Assembly: GCF_029893585.1 (NCBI RefSeq)
Contig: NZ_JARXYX010000015.1
Span: 62,001 to 126,000 of the forward strand
Length of the DNA: 64,000 bases
DNA from: Streptomyces sp. LBL
Lineage (GTDB): Bacteria > Actinomycetota > Actinomycetes > Streptomycetales > Streptomycetaceae
Direction of reading: 5' to 3'
Part shown: positions 35,096-43,257 of the stretch, one piece after another
Numbering within the stretch: position 1 is the first letter of the stretch
How the letters are laid out: the number at the start of each line of letters is the position of its first letter
Made by a program: the position numbers and the translations under genes
Notes under the pieces: model-generated
What the model was told of the DNA's origin: nothing
Seen by the model: the letters and a program-made list of their open reading frames with translations, nothing else
The model's database searches: none

Positions 35096-35920
35096 ATGAG
35101 CGGTCAGCCGGTCCGGATCATCCGCCACCCCGACGGAATCGTCGAGCTGCTGCTGGACGACCCCACGCGCGCGAACGCCCTGGATCTCCCGACAGCCGAG
35201 GCCCTGCGCGACGCGGCCGCCCAGGTCGCCGCGGATCCGGGCGGCGCCGTCCTGCTGCGAGCCGCGGGCGGGAACTTCTGCGTGGGCGGCGACCTGCGCG
35301 CCTTCGCCGGCCGGGGCGCGGACACCTCCTCCTATGTGCACGCGGTCGCCACCGCCGCACACGAGGCCGTGCGGGTCCTGCACGAGGTGCCCGTGCCGGT
35401 GGTGACCGCCGTGCGCGGCGCGGCGGCGGGCGGCGGCATCGGGCTGGCCCTGACGGGCGACCTCGTGGTGGCGGCTCGGTCGGCGCGGTTCCGGCTGGCC
35501 TACACGGCGATCGGCCTCACGCCGGACTGCGGCGCCTCATGGGTACTGCAGCGCCTGCTGGGCCCCCGGCGGGCGGCGGACCTGATCCTCACGAACCGGG
35601 TCCTGACCGGCGACGACGCCGAGCGGTGGGGTCTGGTGTCGTGGGTCGTGGAGGACGCGGAACTGGACGACACCGCCTACCGCACGGCCGCCGGGCTGGC
35701 CGCCGGATCCACCCCGGCCCTACGGGCCGCGAAGGGTTTGCTGCGGGCCGGCAGCGGAGCGCGGCTGGAGGAACACCTCGCCGCGGAGGCGCGCTCGATC
35801 GCCGCCCTCGCAGGCGGCGCGGAGGCCCAGGCAGCGATGGACTCGTTCCTCGCCGCCCGGTCGCGCAGCAGGGCGCCCTCCGCCCGGCCGGTGCGGGAGG
35901 AGACGCGAAGTGTTTCTTGA
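35096..35920 (+). CDS. Enoyl-CoA hydratase/isomerase family protein
   Basis: 274 residues, crotonase fold. NFCVGGDLRAFAG and VRGAAAGGGIGLALTGDLVV form the oxyanion hole; the segment AYTAIGLTPDCGASWVLQRL matches isomerase-like members (Asp instead of the second catalytic Glu). It may hydrate or isomerise an enoyl-CoA. GGGAGA precedes ATG 35096. The 3' end is low-complexity (RSRSRAPSARP). Confidence 0.88.
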   Translation: MSGQPVRIIRHPDGIVELLLDDPTRANALDLPTAEALRDAAAQVAADPGGAVLLRAAGGNFCVGGDLRAFAGRGADTSSYVHAVATAAHEAVRVLHEVPVPVVTAVRGAAAGGGIGLALTGDLVVAARSARFRLAYTAIGLTPDCGASWVLQRLLGPRRAADLILTNRVLTGDDAERWGLVSWVVEDAELDDTAYRTAAGLAAGSTPALRAAKGLLRAGSGARLEEHLAAEARSIAALAGGAEAQAAMDSFLAARSRSRAPSARPVREETRSVS

Positions 35921-35970
35921 GTACCTCTTCACTAACAGGGTTGCTCGGGCGTAACCTCCGGGCAACGCAG

Positions 35971-36064
35971 CTCGCAGTCGCCTGCGAGCACGACCGATCG
36001 CAGTCCGTGCGACCCACCACAGAGCGCAGTTCCTGCGACGCACCACTCATCGCAGCCCCTGCGA
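35971..36064. promoter_or_regulatory. Array of four evenly spaced palindromes
   Basis: TCGCA-N5/6-TGCGA dyads at 35972-35987, 35998-36012, 36024-36038 (first base G) and 36050-36064, with centres 25.5-26 bp apart. The array ends 56 bp before the 36121 start codon. The spacing is close to 2.5 turns of the helix and only the arms are strictly kept, as expected for a cooperative operator. Confidence 0.7.
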
Positions 36065-36120
36065 CCCGGCAACCGTCGCCGCGCGGCATCAGCCCGCGCC
36101 CCACAGAGAAAGGTGTGGAG

Positions 36121-36753
36121 ATGCATTCTGCTGCCGCGGAGCGGACAGACGCTCTCGACAAGTCGCTCACCGACGCCGTCATCGACCTCGTCCTGCGCGG
36201 CATGTGGCGCGGTGCGCCGGAATCCGAGTACCACCCGCTGGTCGACGCCGGGCTCGCCATGGTGAAGGGCCCGCTGGTGCTGCCCACCGAGTACGCGAAG
36301 AACGCCGCGGCGAAGATGCTGCGGATACCGGCGGGCTCGGAGCTTCAGGACCAGATCAACACCGTCTACGAGGCGTTCCTGCCGGTCAACCGGAAGGTGC
36401 GCGAGGTCTGCACGGCCTGGCAGTGCCGACCGGACGGCAGCGTCAACGACCACAACGACAGCGTCTACGACGCCGACGTGCGCGAGATGCTGGAGGACGT
36501 GCACGAGGCCATCCAGCCGGTGCTGCGCAGGCTGGAGCGGCTGCTCGCGGGCAGCGGGCGGTATCTCACCGGTCTTGAGGACGCGCTCGAGCGGTTCGAC
36601 GACGGCGGCATGCAGTGGCTGGCCTCCCCCCTGTGCGACTCGTACCACACGGTGTGGATGCGGCTGCATCAGGAACTGCTGCTGGTCCTGGGCATCAGCC
36701 GGGCCCAGGACGAGGCTCTCGAAGAGGAGCTGGTCCGAAGGAGCCGAGGTTGA
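36121..36753 (+). CDS. Unrecognised helical protein coupled to the PPDK-like gene
   Basis: 210 residues, predicted almost wholly alpha-helical and cytoplasmic, with no membrane segment or signal. Notable stretches are ESEYHPLVDAGLAMVKGPLV, VYEAFLPVNRKVREVCTAWQ and MQWLASPLCDSYHTVWMRLH; it has three Cys and several conserved-looking His/Trp. I do not recognise a family. ATG 36121 has AAAGGTG upstream. Its stop overlaps the TTG start of the PPDK-like gene (TTGA), so the two are made together, which suggests a subunit or the phosphoryl-acceptor partner of that enzyme. This last point is inference. Confidence 0.6.
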   Translation: MHSAAAERTDALDKSLTDAVIDLVLRGMWRGAPESEYHPLVDAGLAMVKGPLVLPTEYAKNAAAKMLRIPAGSELQDQINTVYEAFLPVNRKVREVCTAWQCRPDGSVNDHNDSVYDADVREMLEDVHEAIQPVLRRLERLLAGSGRYLTGLEDALERFDDGGMQWLASPLCDSYHTVWMRLHQELLLVLGISRAQDEALEEELVRRSRG

Positions 36754-39392
36754 GCGTCACCGACCGACCGGCGGGACCCGTCGCGCAGCCCCAGCACGAG
36801 TCCCAGCTCCAGCCGCAGTCCCGGCCCCATCCTCAGCCCCAGTCCCCCGGCCTCGCCCTCGTGCCGTACGGCCAGGGACGGATCCGCGGGCTGGACGCCG
36901 AGGAGCTGGGTGCGCACGGAACCGCGATGGACCGGCTGGTGGCCCTCGGGCTGCCGGTCGTCCCGGGCCTGACGGTACCCGCGGGCTCGGCGCGGTCGCT
37001 GGGCGAAACCAGCACCGCCCGGGCGGCCGTCCGGCTCGTCGAGCAACTGTCGGGACGCCGGATCGGCGACCCGGGCCGGCCCCTGCTGCTGCGCCTGTCG
37101 GCGAGCGCGCCGAGCGAGGTCGCCGGACTGCCGCCGGACCTCGCCTGTCTCGGTGTCACTCCCGACAACGCCGGGGACCTGTGCGGCGTCATCGGCAGCG
37201 CGGAGGCACTGTACGAGGTGTGGGCGGCCACGGTCCGGATGATCGCGGAGTACGCCCTCGACGTACCGGCGGGGGTGCTGGACGACGCCCTTCTCGACGC
37301 CCCGGAGCCCCGCGCCCGGGTCGAGGCCCTGCTGTCCCTGGTCGCACGGCACGCCGAGCGTCCCTTCCCCCACGACCCGGCCGAACAGCTCGCCCTGGCC
37401 GCCCGGGCGGTCCTCGCGCGCTGGGACTCACCGCGCGCCCGAAGGTCACGCAAGGCCCAGAAGCTCCCCGCCGACCTGGGCATCGCCCTGCACGTACAGG
37501 CGCTGCGCGTCGGCCCCTCGGACCGCTCAGGCTACGGGACGGCAGTCAGCCGCCACCCCGCGACCGGCCGATTCGCCGCTCAGGGCTCGTACGTCCGAGG
37601 CGTACGCCGCAGCGCGCCGGCCCCGCACACCGGCGAACCGCTTCAACAGCCGGCCGCGGGCGCCACGCTCCTCGAGCATGCGCTGCTCACGCTCGAGCGC
37701 CATCTGCACGCACCGGTCTCCGTCGACTTCGAGGTCCGCGACGGTGAGGTCTCCCTGCTCGCCGCCTCGGTGCAGAGCCGTCCGCCGCTGCGCGCCTCGG
37801 TGTGCCTGGCGGCGGACCTGGCCCGGGACGGGGCGATCGACCAGGAAGAAGCCGTAAGGCGGATCACGCCGGCGCAGGTGCAGGAGCTGCTGCACCCGCA
37901 GCTGAGGCTGACCGGCGACGAGGAGCTCCTGGTACACGGGCTGCCCGCGTCCCCCGGCGCGGCGACCGGCGTCATCGTGTTGTCCGGCGAACGCGCCCTG
38001 GAGCTGGCCGCGGAGGGCACGCACGCCGTCCTGGTGATGCACGAGACCACCCCGGCCGACGTCCCCGGGATGCTGGCCGCCGCCGCGGTGCTCACCGCCA
38101 ACGGGGGAATCTCCTCGCACGCGGCGGTGGTGGCGCGCGGAGCCGGCAAGCCCGCGGTGTGCGGCGCGGACGGACTGAGGGTCGACCGGGCGGCCGGCGC
38201 CGTACGGATCGGGGACCGGACGCTGCACGAGGGCGACCCCGTGTCACTCGACGGCCGTACCGGCGCCGTCTACGCCGGAACGCTGAGCATCAGTGTCGCC
38301 GGACCGCCGCCGGAACTGTCCACCCTGCTGGAGTGGGCGGACGACGCGCGGCGGCTCGGGGTGCGGGTCAACGCCGACACCGCGGCGGAGGTGCACACGG
38401 CCGTCGCCCTCGGCGCGGAGGGAGTGGGCCTGTGCCGTACGGAGCACCAGTTCCTCGGCGAGCGGCTGCCGCTGATCCGCAGCGTCATCCTGGCCGCCGA
38501 TCCGGAGGCCCGCGACGAGGCGCTGCTCGCCCTGGAGCACGCCCAGCACGAGGACTTCAAAGCACTGCTGGCCGCGGTCGGCGACCGCCCCGTCACCGTG
38601 CGCCTGCTGGATGCGCCGCTGCACGAGTTCCTGCCCGCTCCGGGAGAGGCGGAGGCCGCCGGTGACACGGCGGCGGAGCAGCGGGCCGGGTCGCTGCGAG
38701 AGGCCAACCCGATGCTCGGGCTGCGCGGCGTGCGTCTGGCGCTGCTGCACGAACGGCTGTACCCGGCGCAGGCCGAGGCGCTCTTCTCCGCCTGGGCCGA
38801 TGTCGCCGCCACGGGGGTCACGCCCCAGTTGGAGGTGATGATCCCGCTGGTCAGCCTTCCGGAGGAGCTTCGAGCCGCGGCCGGTTTCGTGCGCGACGCG
38901 GCCGCCACGGTCACGGCGCGTACCGGTGTGCAGGTGCCGTACCGGCTGGGCACGATGATCGAGACTCCGCGGGCCGCTCTGCTGGCCGGCGAACTCGCCG
39001 AGCACGCCGAGTTCTTCTCCTTCGGCACCAACGACCTCACACAGCTCACCTACGGGTTCTCCCGGGACGACGTGGAACGCCAGGTGCTCACCGCGTACCA
39101 GGAGCGCGGGTTCCTCACCGCCAACCCCTTCGCCCGGCTCGACCCGCACGGCGTCGGCGCGCTGATCGCCCTGGCCGTGGAGAAGGCCAGGACCGTCCGG
39201 CCCGACATCAAACTCGGCGTGTGCGGTGAGCACGGCGGGGACCCCGAGTCGATCGCGTTCTGCGACGACCTGGGACTGGACTACGTCTCCTGCTCCGCGC
39301 ACCGCGTGCCGGTCGCCCGCATGGCGGCTGCACACAGTGCGCTGCGCGAGCGTGGGAGCGATGAGAACGGGACAGCGCCATGCCGACGGTGA
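36750..39392 (+). CDS. Pyruvate-phosphate-dikinase-like phosphotransferase with altered ATP-grasp
   Basis: 880 residues, full PPDK length. The swivelling phosphohistidine domain is intact (GGISSHAAVVARGAGKP, H457). So is the PEP-binding barrel: SLREANPMLGLRGVRLALLH, GTMIETPRAALLAGELAEHA, FFSFGTNDLTQLTYGFSRDD and GVCGEHGGDPESIAF (C825). The N-terminal ATP-grasp part is recognisable (LGLPVVPGLTVP; QSRPPLRASVCLAADLARDG) but aligned by eye it lacks the Lys of GNKG (ELGAHG here) and the Arg of SVRSGAR (LRLSASAP here), and the NAQGEDVVAGIRTP loop is shortened. It may pass phosphate from PEP to something other than AMP/PPi. TTG start at 36750 with AAGGAG at six bases; TTGA overlap upstream, 13-bp overlap downstream. 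Confidence 0.85.
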   Translation: MSVTDRPAGPVAQPQHESQLQPQSRPHPQPQSPGLALVPYGQGRIRGLDAEELGAHGTAMDRLVALGLPVVPGLTVPAGSARSLGETSTARAAVRLVEQLSGRRIGDPGRPLLLRLSASAPSEVAGLPPDLACLGVTPDNAGDLCGVIGSAEALYEVWAATVRMIAEYALDVPAGVLDDALLDAPEPRARVEALLSLVARHAERPFPHDPAEQLALAARAVLARWDSPRARRSRKAQKLPADLGIALHVQALRVGPSDRSGYGTAVSRHPATGRFAAQGSYVRGVRRSAPAPHTGEPLQQPAAGATLLEHALLTLERHLHAPVSVDFEVRDGEVSLLAASVQSRPPLRASVCLAADLARDGAIDQEEAVRRITPAQVQELLHPQLRLTGDEELLVHGLPASPGAATGVIVLSGERALELAAEGTHAVLVMHETTPADVPGMLAAAAVLTANGGISSHAAVVARGAGKPAVCGADGLRVDRAAGAVRIGDRTLHEGDPVSLDGRTGAVYAGTLSISVAGPPPELSTLLEWADDARRLGVRVNADTAAEVHTAVALGAEGVGLCRTEHQFLGERLPLIRSVILAADPEARDEALLALEHAQHEDFKALLAAVGDRPVTVRLLDAPLHEFLPAPGEAEAAGDTAAEQRAGSLREANPMLGLRGVRLALLHERLYPAQAEALFSAWADVAATGVTPQLEVMIPLVSLPEELRAAAGFVRDAAATVTARTGVQVPYRLGTMIETPRAALLAGELAEHAEFFSFGTNDLTQLTYGFSRDDVERQVLTAYQERGFLTANPFARLDPHGVGALIALAVEKARTVRPDIKLGVCGEHGGDPESIAFCDDLGLDYVSCSAHRVPVARMAAAHSALRERGSDENGTAPCRR

Positions 39393-40603
39393 CCGGCCAC
39401 TCCGATGCGTCGGCCGCGGCGCCCGCTGCCTCCGCTGTCTCCGCTGTCTCCGCGGCCTGGCCTGCCTCCGCTGCCTCCGCTGCCGAGTTGGACGATCTGC
39501 GCGAGACCGTACGGTCGGTGTGCGTGGACGCGGGCGGCATCGCGGCCGTACGCGCGCTCGACGCGTACGCCCCAGGTATCGACGCCGACCTGTGGGACGC
39601 CCTCGGCCGGCAGGTGGGCCTCGCGGCCCTCGGTCTGCCGGAAACCGCCGGGGGCCTCGGCGGCCTTGCCGAGATCGCCGTGGTCTGCGAGGAGCTGGGC
39701 AGGACGCTGGCGCCGGTGCCGTTGTTGTCCTCCACCGTGCTGGCCGGGCAGGTGCTGGCCGGCTGCGGCACCGTCATGGAGTCGGCGGCGGAGCCGACCG
39801 AGGGTCGGGTGAGCGCGCCGGCCGCACTGGCCGCACTGGCCGAAGGGCGGGTGCACGCGCTGGCGGTGGCCGCGCCCGACGGTGTGTGGCGAGCGGACGC
39901 CGTGCCGGTGGGGGTCACCCGGCGAGGCGGCGTCACCGTCCTGGACGGCACCGCTCCCTTCGTGCTGGACGGGGCCGACGCCGCGACGCTGGTGGTGGCG
40001 GCCGCCGGTCCCGACGGCGTGGACCTCTTCCTCGCCGACCCGCGTGAGCCGGGCGTGAGCGTCCGCCGGGTGCCCACCCTGGACCTGAGCCGGGGCCAGG
40101 CGGTGGTCACGTTCTCCGGTGCCCGGGCTCATGCGCTGACCACCGGCGGCGAGGGCGCGCGGGTCGTCACCCGCGCCCTGGACACGGCCCTGGTGGCGCT
40201 GGCCGCCGAGCAGCTCGGCGGTGCGCAGGCGGCCCTGGACATAACGGTGGCGCATGTGCGGGACCGTACGCAGTTCGGCAGGGCCATCGGCAGTTTCCAG
40301 GCGGTCAAGCACGCCTGCGCAGACATGCTGCTCCAGGTCGAGTCCGCACGCTCCGCCGTGGTGCGCGCGGTCGGTGCGGCCGCGCGCCCACAGGCGCTCG
40401 CGGAGGCCGCTGCGGTGGCTCAGTCCTGGTGCGGCGAGGCGTTCACATCCGTCGCGGCGGAGTGCGTCCAGTTGCACGGCGGCATGGGCTTCACCTGGGA
40501 ACACGACGCGCACCTGTACTTCCGGCGCGCGCAGTCCGACGCCGTGCTGCTGGGCGGTGCGGCGCACCACCGGGAGCGGCTCGCCGGGTTGCTGGGCTGG
40601 TAG
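39380..40603 (+). CDS. Acyl-CoA dehydrogenase (small-subunit-like)
   Basis: 407 residues. After an Ala/Ser-rich leader (1-35) comes a divergent acyl-CoA dehydrogenase: ALGLPETAGGLGGLAEIAVV, then RTQFGRAIGSFQAVKHACAD and CVQLHGGMGFTWEHDAHLYF. The middle beta domain is reduced and lacks the usual T/S-EP--GSD motif, as in the partner subunits of heteromeric steroid-type dehydrogenases (FadE pairs). It may pair with the protein from 33644-34864. The start overlaps the PPDK-like gene by 13 bp. Confidence 0.85.
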   Translation: MPTVTGHSDASAAAPAASAVSAVSAAWPASAASAAELDDLRETVRSVCVDAGGIAAVRALDAYAPGIDADLWDALGRQVGLAALGLPETAGGLGGLAEIAVVCEELGRTLAPVPLLSSTVLAGQVLAGCGTVMESAAEPTEGRVSAPAALAALAEGRVHALAVAAPDGVWRADAVPVGVTRRGGVTVLDGTAPFVLDGADAATLVVAAAGPDGVDLFLADPREPGVSVRRVPTLDLSRGQAVVTFSGARAHALTTGGEGARVVTRALDTALVALAAEQLGGAQAALDITVAHVRDRTQFGRAIGSFQAVKHACADMLLQVESARSAVVRAVGAAARPQALAEAAAVAQSWCGEAFTSVAAECVQLHGGMGFTWEHDAHLYFRRAQSDAVLLGGAAHHRERLAGLLGW

Positions 40604-40637
40604 CCCATAGCCGGAAGAAACGACATGCGGACATGCG

Positions 40638-40709
40638 GACAGGATGACAGGACGACAGGACGACAGGACGACAGGACGACAGGACGACAGGACGACAGGA
40701 CGACAGGAC
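40638..40709. repeat. Octamer GACAGGAC repeated nine times before a start codon
   Basis: Eight exact copies at 40646-40709 and one imperfect copy at 40638-40645; two related GACATGCG octamers precede them at 40622-40637. Every copy contains AGGA, so the array is a row of Shine-Dalgarno-like sites ending four bases before the ATG at 40713. Confidence 0.95.
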
Positions 40710-40712
40710 AGC

Positions 40713-41132
40713 ATGACCACCAGACTCGTCGACGACGACCTGTTCGACAGCGCGGATCCACCGCGCCTCGTGGGCGCCCGCTGCACAGGGTGCGGCACCG
40801 TCGTCTTTCCCCGGCAGGACTCCTGCCCCAAGTGCTCGGACGGGACCATGACCGCGCACCCGCTGCCGGTGCGGGGGCGGGTGTGGTCGTGGACGGCGCA
40901 GGCGTTTCCGCCCAAGCCGCCGTACCGGCCGCCGGCCGACGGACATCGGCCGTACCAGGTGGGCTACGTGGACCTCGGTGAGGTGCTGGTCGAGGCGCGG
41001 CTGGAGGTGCCCCGCCCGGAGGTACGGATCGGGCTTCCGGTCCGGCTGACGACAGTGCCCGCGTACCGGGACGAGGACGGGACCGATGTGCTGACCTTTG
41101 CTTTCCACCCCGATCCGGAAGGGCAGCGATGA
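40713..41132 (+). CDS. DUF35 zinc-ribbon/OB-fold protein
   Basis: 139 residues. A rubredoxin-like zinc ribbon CTGC-x10-CPKC at about 21-36 is followed by an OB fold (GRVWSWTAQAFPPKPPYRPP, YQVGYVDLGEVLVEARLEVP). DUF35 proteins form complexes with thiolase-like partners, such as acetoacetyl-CoA thiolase/HMG-CoA synthase in archaea and the Ltp2/ChsH2 retro-aldolase of steroid degradation. The next gene is such a partner (ATGA overlap). ATG 40713 is preceded by the last AGGA of an octamer array; an in-frame ATG at 40644 would translate the array as (TGRQDDRT)n and is less likely. Confidence 0.88.
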   Translation: MTTRLVDDDLFDSADPPRLVGARCTGCGTVVFPRQDSCPKCSDGTMTAHPLPVRGRVWSWTAQAFPPKPPYRPPADGHRPYQVGYVDLGEVLVEARLEVPRPEVRIGLPVRLTTVPAYRDEDGTDVLTFAFHPDPEGQR

Positions 41133-42283
41133 GCGGGGCCGACGAGATCTACGTGGTCGGATGCGGGATGCACCCCTTCGGCCGCGACGAGAACGTGACC
41201 GGGATGGACATGGCGGCACGGGCGGTACGGGCGGCGCTGGCCGACGCCGGTGTCGCCTGGCAGGACATCGGTTACGCGGCCGGCGGCTCCGATGTGTCCG
41301 GCAAGCCCGACACGCTGGTGGGCCGGTTGGGGCTGACCGGTGTGCCGTTCGTCAATGTGCAGAACGGCTGCGCGACCGGCGCGTCCACGGTGCTCGCGGT
41401 GGCCAACGCGCTGCGGGCGGGCGAGGCGTCGCTGGGCCTGGCCGTGGGCTTCGACAAGCACGAGCGGGGCGCGTTCCACGTCTCCGCGGCCCGTTACGGT
41501 CTCGGTGACTGGTACGCGGAGACCGGGATGATGCTGACGACCCAGTTCTTCGCCCTGAAGACGCAGCGCTATCTGTACGAGCACGGAATTCCGGAGCGGG
41601 CGCTGGCGAGGGTGGCCGCGCGCGCCTTCCGCAACGGCTCCCGCCATCCCCTGGCCTGGCGGCGCAAGGAGCTGACGGAGGAGGAGATCCTGCACTCCGC
41701 CGAAGTGAGCCCGCCGCTCACCCAGTACATGTTCTGCTCGCCGGGTCAGGGCGCGGCCGCGCTGGTGCTGGCGCGCGGCGACCGCGCGTTCGACCTGTGC
41801 GAACGGCCGGTCAGGCTGGCGTCGTTGGCCTTCCGGACCAGACGGTTCGGCTCGTTCGAGGTCTTCTCGCCCTGGCTGCCGCCGGGACCGCACCGCAGTC
41901 CGAGCGTCGACGCGGCGGAGGCGGTCTTCCGTGGGGCGGATCTGCGGCCCGCCGATGTGCGGGTGGCTCAGTTGCAGGACACCGACAGCGGCTCGGAGCT
42001 GATCCATCTGGCGGAGACCGGGCTGTGCGGCCACGGCGAGCAGGAGGAACTGCTGGCCTCGGGCGACACCGACCCCGCCGGCCGGATCCCGGTCAACACC
42101 GACGGCGGGTGCCTGGCGGGCGGCGAGCCGGTCGGCGCTTCGGGGCTACGCCAGTTCCACGAGGTCGTACGGCAGTTGCAGGGCCGCGCTCCGGGAGTGC
42201 AGGTGCCTGGCGCACCCCGGGTGGGCTTCACCCATGTGTACGGGGCGCCGGGGATCAGCGCGTGCGCGGTGCTGACGGTCTGA
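41129..42283 (+). CDS. Thiolase-like lipid-transfer protein (SCP-x/Ltp type)
   Basis: 384 residues. Nucleophile segment VQNGCATGASTVLAVANALR keeps the Cys, and the C-terminal GISACAVLTV has the second Cys position. The loop that normally reads GGxxxxGHPxGASG is GGCLAGGEPVGASG here, with the catalytic His replaced by Glu. With an adjacent DUF35 gene this matches the Ltp2-like group, which cleaves carbon-carbon bonds as a retro-aldolase rather than a thiolase. Substrate unknown; context suggests a side-chain acyl-CoA. ATGA overlap with the DUF35 gene. Confidence 0.85.
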   Translation: MSGADEIYVVGCGMHPFGRDENVTGMDMAARAVRAALADAGVAWQDIGYAAGGSDVSGKPDTLVGRLGLTGVPFVNVQNGCATGASTVLAVANALRAGEASLGLAVGFDKHERGAFHVSAARYGLGDWYAETGMMLTTQFFALKTQRYLYEHGIPERALARVAARAFRNGSRHPLAWRRKELTEEEILHSAEVSPPLTQYMFCSPGQGAAALVLARGDRAFDLCERPVRLASLAFRTRRFGSFEVFSPWLPPGPHRSPSVDAAEAVFRGADLRPADVRVAQLQDTDSGSELIHLAETGLCGHGEQEELLASGDTDPAGRIPVNTDGGCLAGGEPVGASGLRQFHEVVRQLQGRAPGVQVPGAPRVGFTHVYGAPGISACAVLTV

Positions 42284-42410
42284 GCGGCCCAGCACCTCGC
42301 GTCGCCGACAGGCGGACAACCCGGGCTCTGTCGTGGTGGGCGGACGCTCTGGCCTGGTGGGCGCGGACCGTCTCCCCGGTCGCGTCGGCGTCCCGGGCGG
42401 CGCGCTCGGC

Positions 42411-43115
42411 TCAGGCCGGTGTGGCCTCGGACTCGGTCTTCCGTTCGACCTTCTGATCGACCTTCTGATCGGCCTTCTGATCGGCCTTCTGATCGGCGGC
42501 GACGATGCGCAGTGCCAGCGCCCTGACCGCCTCCTGTACGGACCGGGACGGCAGCTGGGACAGCGGCCCACCCTCCGTCCGCAGCGCGGTCACGAGGATG
42601 GTCGTACTGATCAGGGTGCGGACCGCGAGCGCCTGCGAGGCGTGCCGTGCCTTGGCCGCCCGAGGGCTGCGCGTGGGGCTCTCGGGCAGATAGTCGTACG
42701 CCCGCTGGATGTGCCGCTGCTCGAACTCGTCGCGCAGCAGCTTGATGTTGCCGTTGGCGGAGGCGATCTGGACCTGGTAGAGCCGGGCCTCGTCCGGGTT
42801 CTTCTCCACCCACTCCCATACGGCGTCGATGACACGCAGCAACCCCTCGGCGTCACCCGGCTCGGTGTCCGGCCGAGCCGTCTCCACGACCGTGTTCAGC
42901 TGGTCGAAGACCCGCCGCATCGCCAGTTCGAGCAGTTCCTCCTTGCCCGCGAAGTGGTAATAGACGGCCGTGGGCACCACCTGGGCCTCGTCCGCGATGT
43001 CCTGCACGCTGGTCTCCGCGAAGCCGTTGCGGCCGAACACCCGGACAGCGGCGCTGATGATGTGCTGTCGTCGCGACGGGCGGTGGGCGGGCTGCTTGCC
43101 GTTCGTGGTGGCCAT
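42411..43115 (-). CDS. TetR-family regulator with repetitive C-terminus
   Basis: About 234 residues. HTH at about 18-62 (TSVQDIADEAQVVPTAVYYH FAGKEELLELA). The C-terminal ligand domain ends in DQKADQKADQKVDQKVERKT, a charged tail made by a 12-bp DNA repeat. ATG 43115 with AGGGAG four bases upstream; the adjacent ATG 43118 is equally possible. Divergent from another TetR gene; probably a repressor of the CoA catabolic genes. Confidence 0.88.
   Translation of the reverse strand: MATTNGKQPAHRPSRRQHIISAAVRVFGRNGFAETSVQDIADEAQVVPTAVYYHFAGKEELLELAMRRVFDQLNTVVETARPDTEPGDAEGLLRVIDAVWEWVEKNPDEARLYQVQIASANGNIKLLRDEFEQRHIQRAYDYLPESPTRSPRAAKARHASQALAVRTLISTTILVTALRTEGGPLSQLPSRSVQEAVRALALRIVAADQKADQKADQKVDQKVERKTESEATPA
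42447..42494. repeat. 12-bp tandem repeat in the TetR 3' end
   Basis: Four copies of GRCCTTCTGATC (two with A, two with G at the second base). In frame, giving DQKA/DQKV repeats. Confidence 0.92.
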
Positions 43116-43257
43116 CATGCTCCCTGGCGGTTGCCGTGACCGGTGCCTGTCGCCCCGGCGCACTGACCATGTTATCCAGTTACTGTCCCTGGCCGGGTCC
43201 GTAAATCGTGGTACCCCAGTGGTTCTGGAGCGTGAAGATCACGGCATACTTGACACC
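43116..43257. promoter_or_regulatory. Divergent TetR-TetR promoter spacer
   Basis: 142 bp with promoters for both regulators. It contains GTTACTGT at 43179-43186, an 8-mer also present before the E1alpha gene, and small CCAG/CTGG dyads at 43177-43193 and near 43216-43228. Candidate binding sites only. Confidence 0.4.

Noticed and set aside
35971..36064. CRISPR array
   Set aside because: The repeated part is a 15-16 bp palindrome with only about 10-11 bp between copies, and there are no cas genes; an operator array fits better.
40644..40712. N-terminal (TGRQDDRT)n extension of the DUF35 protein
   Set aside because: The frame is open, but the zinc-ribbon family starts near 40713, which has its own AGGA at a suitable distance; the extension would be pure repeat.
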